Positions 1-5,133 of a stretch of 5,589 nucleotides of DNA are shown piece by piece (position 1 is the first letter of the stretch; every line of letters starts with the position of its first letter). This DNA is from Frankiaceae bacterium (GTDB lineage Bacteria > Actinomycetota > Actinomycetes > Frankiales > Frankiaceae), in assembly GCA_030840885.1 (NCBI GenBank), contig JAVEDQ010000132.1, positions 1 through 5,589 of the forward strand, in the 5' to 3' direction. The position numbers were made by a program, and so were the translations under genes. The notes beneath the pieces were generated by a model. It had not been told where the DNA came from and made no database searches. It saw nothing but the letters and a program-made list of their open reading frames with translations.

Positions 1-378
1 GTGGGTGCCGTCGTCCTGCTCCCCTGCTTCGTGCTCGCCGCACCGCACGGTCTCGTCGCGGTGGCAGCGGTCCACCTGAGCTACAACGCCGTCTACGGCG
101 TGGTCCGCCTCGCGTTCGCCAACCGGCTGGTCGGCACCACGATGGTCGACGTCCTCGTTGCCCTTCGACCGGCGCTGTCCCTTTCGGCCGGCATCGTCCT
201 CGTCGCCCTGCCGGTGCGGCTGCTGATGGCACCCGGGGCGGTGGCCCTGGGTGCGATCAGCGTGGCGGGGCTGGCCGGCGCTGGGCTCGGACTCCTCCTG
301 GGCGGCAGGTCGGCGCTCGACGACCTGCGCGGGCTGGCGGGCGAACTCGGAGGCCGTCGCAGCAGCCAACCGGGCTAA
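1..378 (+). CDS. C-terminal end of a probable Wzx-type oligosaccharide flippase (partial at left edge)
   Basis: The frame is open from base 1 to a TAA at 376–378. The GTG at base 1 is probably an internal Val codon, because only about 125 residues are visible and flippases run to about 400–500. The visible part is strongly hydrophobic, with likely membrane segments near residues 3–24, 58–75 and 77–100, then a short polar Arg/Ser-rich cytoplasmic tail. The segment 'GLVAVAAVHLSYNAVYGVVR' followed by a loop and 'LRPALSLSAGIVLVALPVRL' resembles the last helices of polysaccharide-biosynthesis (MATE-like/Wzx) proteins, which flip lipid-linked oligosaccharides across the membrane. It converges on the lipoprotein gene with only 15 bases between the stops. 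The nearby initiating sugar transferase supports a role in a surface-glycan locus. No catalytic motif is diagnostic here, so another multi-pass polysaccharide membrane protein remains possible. Confidence 0.6.
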   Translation: MGAVVLLPCFVLAAPHGLVAVAAVHLSYNAVYGVVRLAFANRLVGTTMVDVLVALRPALSLSAGIVLVALPVRLLMAPGAVALGAISVAGLAGAGLGLLLGGRSALDDLRGLAGELGGRRSSQPG

Positions 379-393
379 GCGCGGGAGGGGAGC

Positions 394-1806
394 TCAGTGT
401 CCGTCCCACTGCCGCAGTACCTGGAGCTTGTTCCAGGGGATGTGCGACATGTGGTAGTAGTCCCAGGCGAATCCGGCACTCGGGTACGGGTCGCCGGCCG
501 GGTCGCCCATCGGGTTCTCGAAGCCGAACGCCATGCGGGCGCCGCCCTGGTCGCTGCAGAACGCGCCGTACTTCTGCAGCGCCTTCCCCACGGCGAGCTC
601 GGCCCGGGTGATCCCCGGGATCGCGTTGAGGTTCACGGTGGGGTCGAGCCGGACGCGACCCCCTTCGGGGATCGTCATGTTCAGCGGCAGGCCGGCCCCG
701 TTGCTGCCGTCGGTCTTGTTCGCCGGGAAGCGGACGGCGGACGGCGTCACGGCATCGCTCGAGAACTCGAGGGCATGGTCGATGGTGCCCGTGCGGATCT
801 CGCGGGCCCGTACGAGGCCGGCGAGACCGCTCATGCCGGAACCCTTCGAGCTGGCCGACCCGATCCGCTCGTTGCCGATGCCGGTGAAGACGTTCGGGGT
901 CACCTGCCCCCACGAGGCGGTCCAGTGCGTCGCGTCGATCTTCTTCAGCTGCCAGAACTCGAAGACCCGTCCCGTTGACCAGTCGATGACCGCGGCGTGC
1001 CCGTCGCTGCCACTGTTCGCCTGCATGCCGGTGGGCATCGGGACCGCCAAGTTGGCGAAGGGGTTCGTCCCCCAGTTCTCAGTCACCGCGACCGAGGCCC
1101 GTGGGGTACCTGCGTCCGCGTCGTAGACCGGCCAGCCGTATTCGTAGAGGTTCGCGACCTGCTGCCGGGTACCGCCGCCCAGGTAGGACGCGATGGACGC
1201 CGAGTTGGCGTCGAGGACCGCGTTCGAGGGCAGCGGCGTGTTGAACGGACTGGTGCTCGACCAGGGTCGGCCGGCTGTACGCGTGAACGTCGTGGTCGTG
1301 GTCGTGGTCGGGGTCGGAATCGTGCTTGCGGTCGTGGTCGCGCGCGGCGGAGTGGTGGTAGGGGACGTCGGCGCAGTGACAGAAGGCGTCGGCACGGTCG
1401 TCCGCTTCACGCTGAAGTACGACGTCACGGAGGTCACGGCGGTTCCCCGCGAGATCCGCGCCGTCAGCCGGTGCAGGCCGGCGGCCAGCCTGCTGGTGTC
1501 GTAGGGCAGGGAGGCCCCGGCGGCGTTGGATCCGACCAGGTCCCACGGGGCGGCGCGGTCGGTGCGCATCGGGGTGGTCCGACCGTCGAGGTAGAACGAG
1601 ACCGCAGAGATCCCGTTCGCCTTGGGCACGAAGACGTAGGCGTTGCCGGTGACGCTCGCGTTGGCAAGGGTCACGGCTGCGGTGCGGGCCGGGCTGGTGC
1701 TGAGCGAGATCGTGTCCGGGGCGGGCGCGCAGGCCACGAGCACAGCGGGCAGCACGATCAGGGCGGGGACACCGAGCGCGACTGCGGGGCGGAGGCGGGA
1801 GAACAC
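394..1806 (-). CDS. Predicted lipoprotein with Ig-like domain, Thr/Pro linker and conserved C-terminal domain of unknown function
   Basis: This is a 470-residue exported protein of unknown function. Residues 1–25 form a lipoprotein signal peptide: Arg-containing n-region, hydrophobic core 8–22, and lipobox L23-V24-A25-C26, so C26 would be lipidated and the protein anchored outside the membrane. Residues 33–134 look like an Ig-like β-sandwich, with 'VSFYLDGR', 'APWDLVG' and 'LAAGLHRLTARIS' in the usual order. Residues 135–178 are a Thr/Pro linker. Residues 179–470 form one large domain with the landmarks 'SPFNTPLP', 'NLYEYGWPVYDAD', 'SDGHAAVID' (D268, H270, D275), 'TIDHALEF' (D343, H344, E347) and 'DYYHMSHIPWNKLQVL' near the end. 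I recall similar domains in actinobacterial secreted proteins but cannot name the family. The GTG start at 1804–1806 follows an in-frame TAA 18 bases upstream; no clear Shine-Dalgarno is visible. The gene lies 114 bases after the sugar transferase on the same strand. Inferred role: extracytoplasmic polysaccharide binding or processing. Confidence 0.85.
   Translation of the reverse strand: MFSRLRPAVALGVPALIVLPAVLVACAPAPDTISLSTSPARTAAVTLANASVTGNAYVFVPKANGISAVSFYLDGRTTPMRTDRAAPWDLVGSNAAGASLPYDTSRLAAGLHRLTARISRGTAVTSVTSYFSVKRTTVPTPSVTAPTSPTTTPPRATTTASTIPTPTTTTTTTFTRTAGRPWSSTSPFNTPLPSNAVLDANSASIASYLGGGTRQQVANLYEYGWPVYDADAGTPRASVAVTENWGTNPFANLAVPMPTGMQANSGSDGHAAVIDWSTGRVFEFWQLKKIDATHWTASWGQVTPNVFTGIGNERIGSASSKGSGMSGLAGLVRAREIRTGTIDHALEFSSDAVTPSAVRFPANKTDGSNGAGLPLNMTIPEGGRVRLDPTVNLNAIPGITRAELAVGKALQKYGAFCSDQGGARMAFGFENPMGDPAGDPYPSAGFAWDYYHMSHIPWNKLQVLRQWDGH
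1289..1317. repeat. Short GTCGTG hexamer tandem repeat in the Thr-rich linker
   Basis: Three perfect plus-strand copies of GTCGTG (1289–1306) are followed by a degenerate copy GTCGGG (1307–1312) and a partial GTCGG. On the coding (minus) strand they specify alternating ACC/ACG Thr codons of the lipoprotein's linker. A similar 'GTCGTGGTCG' stretch recurs at 1331–1340. Because the unit is six bases, gain or loss of copies would change linker length by two residues without breaking the frame. Confidence 0.7.
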
Positions 1807-1824
1807 ATCGAAATTGTCGACACC

Positions 1825-1839
1825 GTCTTATCACGACCT
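1825..1839 (-). promoter_or_regulatory. Promoter-like element upstream of the lipoprotein gene (AGGTC-N4-TAAGAC)
   Basis: On the minus strand AGGTC (1835–1839), four bases, then TAAGAC (1825–1830) lie upstream of the GTG start, with 18 bases between TAAGAC and the start codon. The same pair with a two-base gap occurs upstream of the sugar transferase. TAAGAC resembles an actinobacterial −10 hexamer (TANNNT) except for its last base. If it is a −10, the leader would be only about 10 bases, which would fit the missing ribosome-binding site and near-leaderless translation. A TTGCGC at about −35 spacing from GATAAG is a weak partner. This is a similarity-based guess. Confidence 0.3.
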
Positions 1840-1920
1840 GAGCCGTCCGGCGCAATCGAGCCGAGGCATTCGGGCGAACCGTAGCTGCGCCGTAACGCTG
1901 CGACCGCCTGAACTCGCTGG

Positions 1921-3399
1921 TCAGGCACCCTCGCGCCGCAGGACGGCGGCCACCGTGCGTACGAGGATCTTGACGTCGAACCAGAGGGACCAGTTCTCGA
2001 TGTAATAGTTGTCGAACCGGATGCGGTCCTTCATCGAGGTGTCGCCCCGGAGCCCGTGAATCTGCGCCCATCCGGTGAGCCCGGCCGGCACCCGGTGCCG
2101 GGCGAGGTAGCGCGGGAGTTCGTCGGTGAACTGCGAGACGAAGTGCGGCCGCTCCGGACGGGGCCCGACGAGCGTCATGTCACCCCGCAGCACGTTCAGC
2201 AGCTGCGGTAGCTCATCGAGCGAGGTCCGCCGCAGCAGTCGCCCGACCGGCCCGACGCGAACGTCGCTGGAGACGTTCCAGCGGGTGTTCGCCTCGTCCT
2301 CGCTCGCCCTCATCGACCGGAACTTGAAGAGCTCGAACACCCGGCCGTCGAGGCCCACGCGCTGCTGCCGGAAGATGACGCCCTTGCCGCCCTCGAACCG
2401 GACGGCGAGCGCACAGGCCGCGAGAACCGGCGCGAGGGGCAGCAGCAGGAGCAGGCTGACGACGATGTCGAGCAGCCGCTTGAGGTGCCAGGTCCGGGAC
2501 CGGAACGCGGGCCGCCGGAGCCGCATCAGCGGCGTGCCCCACACCTCGTCCATGCCGAAGCTCCGCTGGGACAGTTCGAACAGCCGCGGCACGACGAAGA
2601 TCTCGGTGTTCATCCGGTCGCAGGTCCGGACGATGTCGACCATGCCTGATTCAGCGGATCGCCCGAAGGCGATGAGGACCACGTTCGCGTCGGATTCGGC
2701 GATGCTGTTCGCGAGATTCGACCCGTGCAGCAACGGCAGCCCGAGTTCCACTTCGTTGAGGTAAGGCGCCGGATCCCAGAAACCGACGGGGCGGAGCCCG
2801 TACTGCGGATGCGCCAGGAGAGTCTGGGCGAGGTTCTGCCCTACCCGCCCGGCGCCGAGGATCAGCGTCGAATGGGCGACGAATCCCTGGGCGCGCAGGT
2901 GACGGATGAGACCATAGGCGACGGCGCGGGCGAGAAGCAGCATCACCGCCGCGAGGACGCCGGCGGTCACCGTGTGCTCGTACCGCGCACCCGCCTCCGG
3001 ACGCACGATGTCGTGCGTGACCGCGAGGGAACCCGCGACCAGGGGCGCGACGAAGAGCACCGGCAGATGGTCGAGCACCGAGAGGGACAGGCGGGACCGG
3101 TACATCCCACGCCAGCCGAGGACGATTACCGTCAGTATCCAACCGGCGACCATCGTCCGCGGGCCGGCCACGGCGAACGCCCCGAGCAGCGCGGCGGTGT
3201 CCACCGCGAAGAGCAGCATCCCGAAGCGCCGGTGCGCCTGGGTCAGCGCGTTCAACAGGTGGGGCCGACGGGTCCGGGCGACCGGTCTCGAGCTCAGCGC
3301 CGGCGGGGAGGTGATCTCGGGGGTCGCAGAGGTGACCGCGCTGGTCACCTCCCGGACTACCCGCTGAGCCGCCCCGCGGCGCAGCGGCAGAACAGACAC
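1921..3399 (-). CDS. Polyprenyl-phosphate sugar-1-phosphate transferase (exopolysaccharide initiating enzyme, WcaJ/WbaP type)
   Basis: This membrane enzyme transfers a sugar-1-phosphate from a nucleotide sugar to undecaprenyl (polyprenyl) phosphate, the first step of exopolysaccharide or capsule repeat-unit assembly. With 492 residues it has the usual length for the long family members. Order: a polar Ser/Arg-rich N-terminus (1–55), four membrane segments near 57–79, 82–98, 111–128 and 142–162, a Rossmann-like domain with G182-A-G184-R-V-G187, then the C-terminal catalytic domain from about 302. The latter shows K307-R308-xx-D311 leading into a hydrophobic (re-entrant) helix, 'FRQQRVG', 'FKFRSM', the catalytic D395-E396 pair in 'TSLDELPQLLNVLRGDM', 'VGPRPERP' (P413-R414-P415), and 'AGLTGWAQIHGLRGDT'. 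I chose the GTG at 3397–3399 because GGAG (3407–3410) lies 7 bases upstream. The in-frame GTG at 3403–3405 (adds two residues) leaves only one base. The sugar specificity cannot be read from sequence. The gene is complete, with no sign of damage. Confidence 0.95.
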   Translation of the reverse strand: MSVLPLRRGAAQRVVREVTSAVTSATPEITSPPALSSRPVARTRRPHLLNALTQAHRRFGMLLFAVDTAALLGAFAVAGPRTMVAGWILTVIVLGWRGMYRSRLSLSVLDHLPVLFVAPLVAGSLAVTHDIVRPEAGARYEHTVTAGVLAAVMLLLARAVAYGLIRHLRAQGFVAHSTLILGAGRVGQNLAQTLLAHPQYGLRPVGFWDPAPYLNEVELGLPLLHGSNLANSIAESDANVVLIAFGRSAESGMVDIVRTCDRMNTEIFVVPRLFELSQRSFGMDEVWGTPLMRLRRPAFRSRTWHLKRLLDIVVSLLLLLPLAPVLAACALAVRFEGGKGVIFRQQRVGLDGRVFELFKFRSMRASEDEANTRWNVSSDVRVGPVGRLLRRTSLDELPQLLNVLRGDMTLVGPRPERPHFVSQFTDELPRYLARHRVPAGLTGWAQIHGLRGDTSMKDRIRFDNYYIENWSLWFDVKILVRTVAAVLRREGA

Positions 3400-3406
3400 G
3401 TTCACT

Positions 3407-3413
3407 CTCCCCC
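3407..3413 (-). promoter_or_regulatory. Ribosome binding site that favours the inner GTG start of the sugar transferase
   Basis: The minus strand reads GGGGGAG here, containing the core GGAG. It is one base from the outer GTG (3405) and seven bases from the inner GTG (3399). The normal 5–9 base spacing favours the inner start. Confidence 0.6.
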
Positions 3414-3425
3414 GCGAGCTCTCGG

Positions 3426-3438
3426 GTCTTACTGACCT
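3426..3438 (-). promoter_or_regulatory. Promoter-like element upstream of the sugar transferase (AGGTC-N2-TAAGAC)
   Basis: On the minus strand AGGTC (3434–3438) and TAAGAC (3426–3431) are separated by two bases, and TAAGAC ends 20 bases before the outer GTG. The leader from a start point about 7 bases downstream would still include the GGGGGAG ribosome binding site. The arrangement nearly matches that upstream of the lipoprotein gene. A TTGTCG lies upstream at shorter than ideal spacing (15 bases). The AGGTC part is one arm of the TGACCTCGGTCA inverted repeat. Confidence 0.3.
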
Positions 3439-3444
3439 CGGTCA
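3433..3444. promoter_or_regulatory. 12-bp inverted repeat TGACC-TC-GGTCA, candidate operator
   Basis: Perfect 5-2-5 inverted repeat abutting the TAAGAC promoter-like hexamer upstream of the sugar transferase. Its position, directly overlapping a putative promoter, is typical of a dimeric regulator's site. No known regulator consensus is recognised. Confidence 0.3.
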
Positions 3445-3457
3445 CCCGACAACCGGC

Positions 3458-3483
3458 TAACGGTGTTCGCACCTGTTCCGTTA
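3458..3483. promoter_or_regulatory. Inverted repeat TAACGG-N14-CCGTTA, candidate operator
   Basis: Perfect six-base arms at 3458–3463 and 3478–3483 surround a 14-base spacer, which itself overlaps a 4-bp hairpin with a TTCG loop (GGTG-TTCG-CACC, 3462–3473). It is about 60–80 bases upstream of the sugar transferase start, outside any gene. It could be a regulator site or a small leader hairpin; the sequence cannot decide. Confidence 0.35.
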
Positions 3484-3576
3484 CGGACAGGCGCTGACCG
3501 AGATTCGGCAGGACCGGACTACCGGTTGCATCTCCGAAAAACCGAGATCAACGTAACGCTGAGTAGCAGTCGGCCG

Positions 3577-3600
3577 CGACCGGAAACGGGAAAACGGTCG
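3577..3600 (-). terminator. Hairpin downstream of pth, candidate terminator without a U-tract
   Basis: CGACCG (3577–3582) and CGGTCG (3595–3600) form a perfect 6-bp stem with a 12-base loop, starting 26 bases after the pth stop on the minus strand. No run of T follows it in the transcript direction, so it would be a U-less terminator of the kind often proposed in high-GC bacteria, or just an mRNA 3′-end structure. Confidence 0.3.
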
Positions 3601-3626
3601 TCCAAATCAGGAGAAAAGGGAGCGAA

Positions 3627-4214
3627 TCAGTGAAAGACGTTCTGCGCCGGCTCGAGCCCCTCGATGACGACCGCTTCAACGGCGTCGGCGGCCCGCTCGA
3701 TCTCGAGCGGGAGCTCCTTGCGCTCCCCGCTGCCGAAGTCCTTCAACACGTAGTCGGCCGGGTCCTGCCGGCCCGGCGGTCGGCCGATGCCGACCCGCAC
3801 CCGGAGGTACTCCTTCGACCCGAGCGACTGGTCGAGCGACCGCAACCCGTTGTGCCCGCCGTGGCCCCCACCGCGTTTGAGCTTGATGGTGCCGAAGGGC
3901 AGATCGAGCTCGTCGTGCACGACGACGAGCTGCTCGGGCGCCACCTTGTAGAAGCCGAGGACGGCCGCAGCAGGGCCACCGGACTCGTTCATGTACGAGC
4001 GCGGCTTGGCCAGCACCACCCTCGGCCCCCGGCCCGGCGGACCGAGGCGGCCCTCGGCCACGTCGGCCCGGCCCCGGGCACCCTTGGAGAACCGGGTGCC
4101 GAGCCGCTCCGCGAGCAGGTCGACGACCATGGCGCCGAAATTGTGTCGGTTCCCCGCATGGCCCGGCCCGGGGTTACCGAGACCGAGGACCACGAAGAGG
4201 TCGTCGGCAGGCAC
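3627..4214 (-). CDS. pth: Peptidyl-tRNA hydrolase
   Basis: This cytoplasmic esterase cleaves peptidyl-tRNAs released from stalled ribosomes, freeing tRNA for reuse. The 195 residues match the usual family length. Signature residues are in place: 'GLGNPG' at 11–16 with N14, catalytic H24 in 'GNRHNFG', N76 in '[11 protein letters not shown]', D101 in '[11 protein letters not shown]', and '[12 protein letters not shown]' with H121 and N122. These correspond to the E. coli catalytic and substrate-binding positions N10, H20, N68, D93, H113 and N114. The 'SYMN' version of the usual 'TFMN' is a mild variant. The GTG start at 4212–4214 is supported by TGAGGA (4221–4226) six bases upstream. It follows rplY by 69 bases on the same strand, the normal actinobacterial order, so co-transcription is likely. 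The gene appears intact. Confidence 0.97.
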   Translation of the reverse strand: MPADDLFVVLGLGNPGPGHAGNRHNFGAMVVDLLAERLGTRFSKGARGRADVAEGRLGPPGRGPRVVLAKPRSYMNESGGPAAAVLGFYKVAPEQLVVVHDELDLPFGTIKLKRGGGHGGHNGLRSLDQSLGSKEYLRVRVGIGRPPGRQDPADYVLKDFGSGERKELPLEIERAADAVEAVVIEGLEPAQNVFH

Positions 4215-4228
4215 GCGTCGTCCTCAGC

Positions 4229-4241
4229 TCGGTCGGACCGA
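4229..4241. promoter_or_regulatory. 13-bp palindrome just upstream of the pth ribosome binding site
   Basis: TCGGTC-G-GACCGA is a perfect 6-1-6 inverted repeat lying two bases beyond the pth Shine-Dalgarno. The one-base centre makes it a poor full hairpin but a plausible protein site. In GC-rich DNA a chance origin is quite possible. Confidence 0.2.
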
Positions 4242-4257
4242 CAGATGGTTCTTTCTC

Positions 4258-4278
4258 GGGCGGCGTCCCGCGCCGTCC
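4258..4278 (-). terminator. Hairpin just after rplY, weak terminator or attenuator candidate
   Basis: CGGCG (4261–4265) and CGCCG (4271–4275) pair around a five-base loop, extended by two more GC pairs across one mismatch. It begins five bases after the rplY stop. No T-run follows, so it may only modulate readthrough into pth. Confidence 0.22.
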
Positions 4279-4283
4279 GCAGG

Positions 4284-4997
4284 TCAGGCGTCGGCGCCCT
4301 TGTCGGCGTCCTCGGACGGACCGCCCGAGTTCTCCTGGGTGCCGGGCACGACATCGCCCTCGCCGCTCGGGCCCTCGGCCTGGCTGGCGTCCTCCACCTG
4401 CTGGCCGGCGCCGAGCTCGGCCTCGACCTCGGCGATCTCCGCCTCCATCTGGTCGGCGGTGGGAGCCGCGAGACCGACGATGACGGCGATCTCGGAATCG
4501 ACGGCCAGCGTGACGCCGTCCGGGAGCTCGAGGTCGGAGGCGGCGATGGTCTGGCCGACGGAGAGCTCGGAGACGTCGACGTCGATCGCGCTCGGGATGT
4601 TCGTGGCGTCGGCCTCGACGAGCACGGTCTGCGACTCGAGCTGCAGCAGGACCTCGGGCGGGGACTGCCCGACCAGGTTGATCGTGATGTCGACCTGGAC
4701 CTTCTCGCCCCGGCGGACCGCGATGAGGTCGATGTGGTCGATCGACTGCTTCAGCGGGTCGCGCTGGACGTCCTTGGCGAGGGCGAGCTCGGCCTTGCCG
4801 TCGACCTGCAGCTCGAGCAGCGCGTTGGCGTCGTAGCGCAGCGCGTTGGTGATGTCGCGGACCGGCAGCGACAGGTGGCGCGGCTCCTGGCCGTGGCCGT
4901 AGAGGACGGCGGGAACCTTGCCGGCCCGGCGGGTGCGGCGGGCGCCGCCCTTGCCGAACTCGGTGCGCGGCTCGGCGGGAATGCGGACCTCGGACAC
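4284..4997 (-). CDS. rplY: 50S ribosomal protein L25 / general stress protein Ctc (long form)
   Basis: This 50S subunit protein binds 5S rRNA. The 237 residues show the two-domain CTC/TL5 arrangement. The N-terminal L25 β-barrel (about 1–92) carries basic 'GKGGARRTRRAGKVPAVLYG' at 15–34, a typical RNA-contact region, and 'DPLKQSIDHIDLIAVRRGE' (80–98) ends the domain. The C-terminal β domain (about 99–178) includes 'VDITINLVGQSP' and 'VDVSELSVGQTI'. A 57-residue tail (181–237) rich in Glu, Asp, Gly and Ala is probably disordered; such acidic tails are common in actinobacterial L25. The GTG start at 4995–4997 is preceded by AAGGAGC (5007–5013), with about 10 bases between GGAG and the start, slightly long but the only good site. 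It lies between prs (136-base gap) and pth (69-base gap), as in other actinobacteria. Confidence 0.96.
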   Translation of the reverse strand: MSEVRIPAEPRTEFGKGGARRTRRAGKVPAVLYGHGQEPRHLSLPVRDITNALRYDANALLELQVDGKAELALAKDVQRDPLKQSIDHIDLIAVRRGEKVQVDITINLVGQSPPEVLLQLESQTVLVEADATNIPSAIDVDVSELSVGQTIAASDLELPDGVTLAVDSEIAVIVGLAAPTADQMEAEIAEVEAELGAGQQVEDASQAEGPSGEGDVVPGTQENSGGPSEDADKGADA

Positions 4998-5133
4998 GGC
5001 GGAACTGCTCCTTCACGGCGTCGCGGTCGGCGCGTGAGAGCGCTGCCGCTGTCGAGCTGCTGGACTGTCTACGTAGGGCGCGCCCGCTCACCTCGTCCGC
5101 GAGAGCGGTCGGCGGGCAGGCCGAGGTCGTACT
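4998..5133. other. prs–rplY intergenic region
   Basis: This 136-base gap holds no credible gene. It contains a hairpin near prs (5084–5108), a GGGCGCGCCC palindrome (5076–5085) next to a CTACGTAG palindrome (5069–5076), and the rplY Shine-Dalgarno at 5007–5013. On the minus strand TACGTAGACA could supply a −10 hexamer for a separate rplY promoter, but no convincing −35 partner is seen. Confidence 0.5.
5084..5108 (-). terminator. Hairpin downstream of prs, candidate terminator without a U-tract
   Basis: CCGCTC (5084–5089) and GAGCGG (5103–5108) form a 6-bp stem. A further TCG/CGA pairing around a four-base loop sits inside, with a three-base bulge. It begins about 25 bases after the prs stop in the transcript direction. 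No T-run follows, so termination is uncertain. Confidence 0.25.

Larger units (their letters stand above)
3400..3626. other. Gene-free boundary between the housekeeping cluster and the polysaccharide locus
   Basis: No credible coding frame is present here. The stretch is visibly more A/T-rich than the flanking genes. It holds the 3′ flank of pth with a hairpin (3577–3600), a decamer shared with the lipoprotein upstream region (3552–3561), two copies of ACCGAGAT (3497–3504 and 3541–3548), two inverted repeats (3433–3444 and 3458–3483) and the putative sugar transferase promoter and ribosome binding site. I see no recognisable riboswitch class. Confidence 0.7.

Noticed and set aside
1289..1340. 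CRISPR-like or functional DNA repeat array
   Set aside because: The unit is only six bases with no spacers and is explained by Thr codons in the lipoprotein linker.
997..1884. A 295-codon plus-strand frame antisense to the lipoprotein gene, very rich in Arg and Gly
   Set aside because: Composition is a high-GC shadow; the minus-strand frame has a signal peptide, domains and a sensible linker.
1079..2071. A 330-codon minus-strand frame overlapping both the lipoprotein and transferase genes, with a His-Asp repeat
   Set aside because: The His-Asp run is the Thr-linker repeat read in the wrong frame, and the frame overlaps two real genes on the same strand.
2725..3435. A 236-codon plus-strand frame opposite the sugar transferase
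   Set aside because: Arg/Gly/Glu-rich shadow with no recognisable motif, opposite conserved membrane segments.
3460..3470. LexA/SOS-box-like GAAC…GTT on the minus strand
   Set aside because: Spacing is three bases instead of four and the right half-site is incomplete, so it does not meet the actinobacterial SOS-box pattern.
3462..3473. GGTG-TTCG-CACC as a terminator hairpin
   Set aside because: The stem has only four pairs, no T-run follows, and on the transcribed (minus) strand the loop is CGAA.
3400..3626. Possible cyclic-dinucleotide riboswitch upstream of the polysaccharide enzyme
   Set aside because: I looked for conserved c-di-GMP (GEMM) and c-di-AMP (ydaO) core motifs on the minus strand and found none.
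4174..5091. A 305-codon minus-strand frame over rplY
   Set aside because: It is out of frame with L25, consists mainly of Arg, Ala, Gly and Pro, and would exclude a securely identified ribosomal protein.
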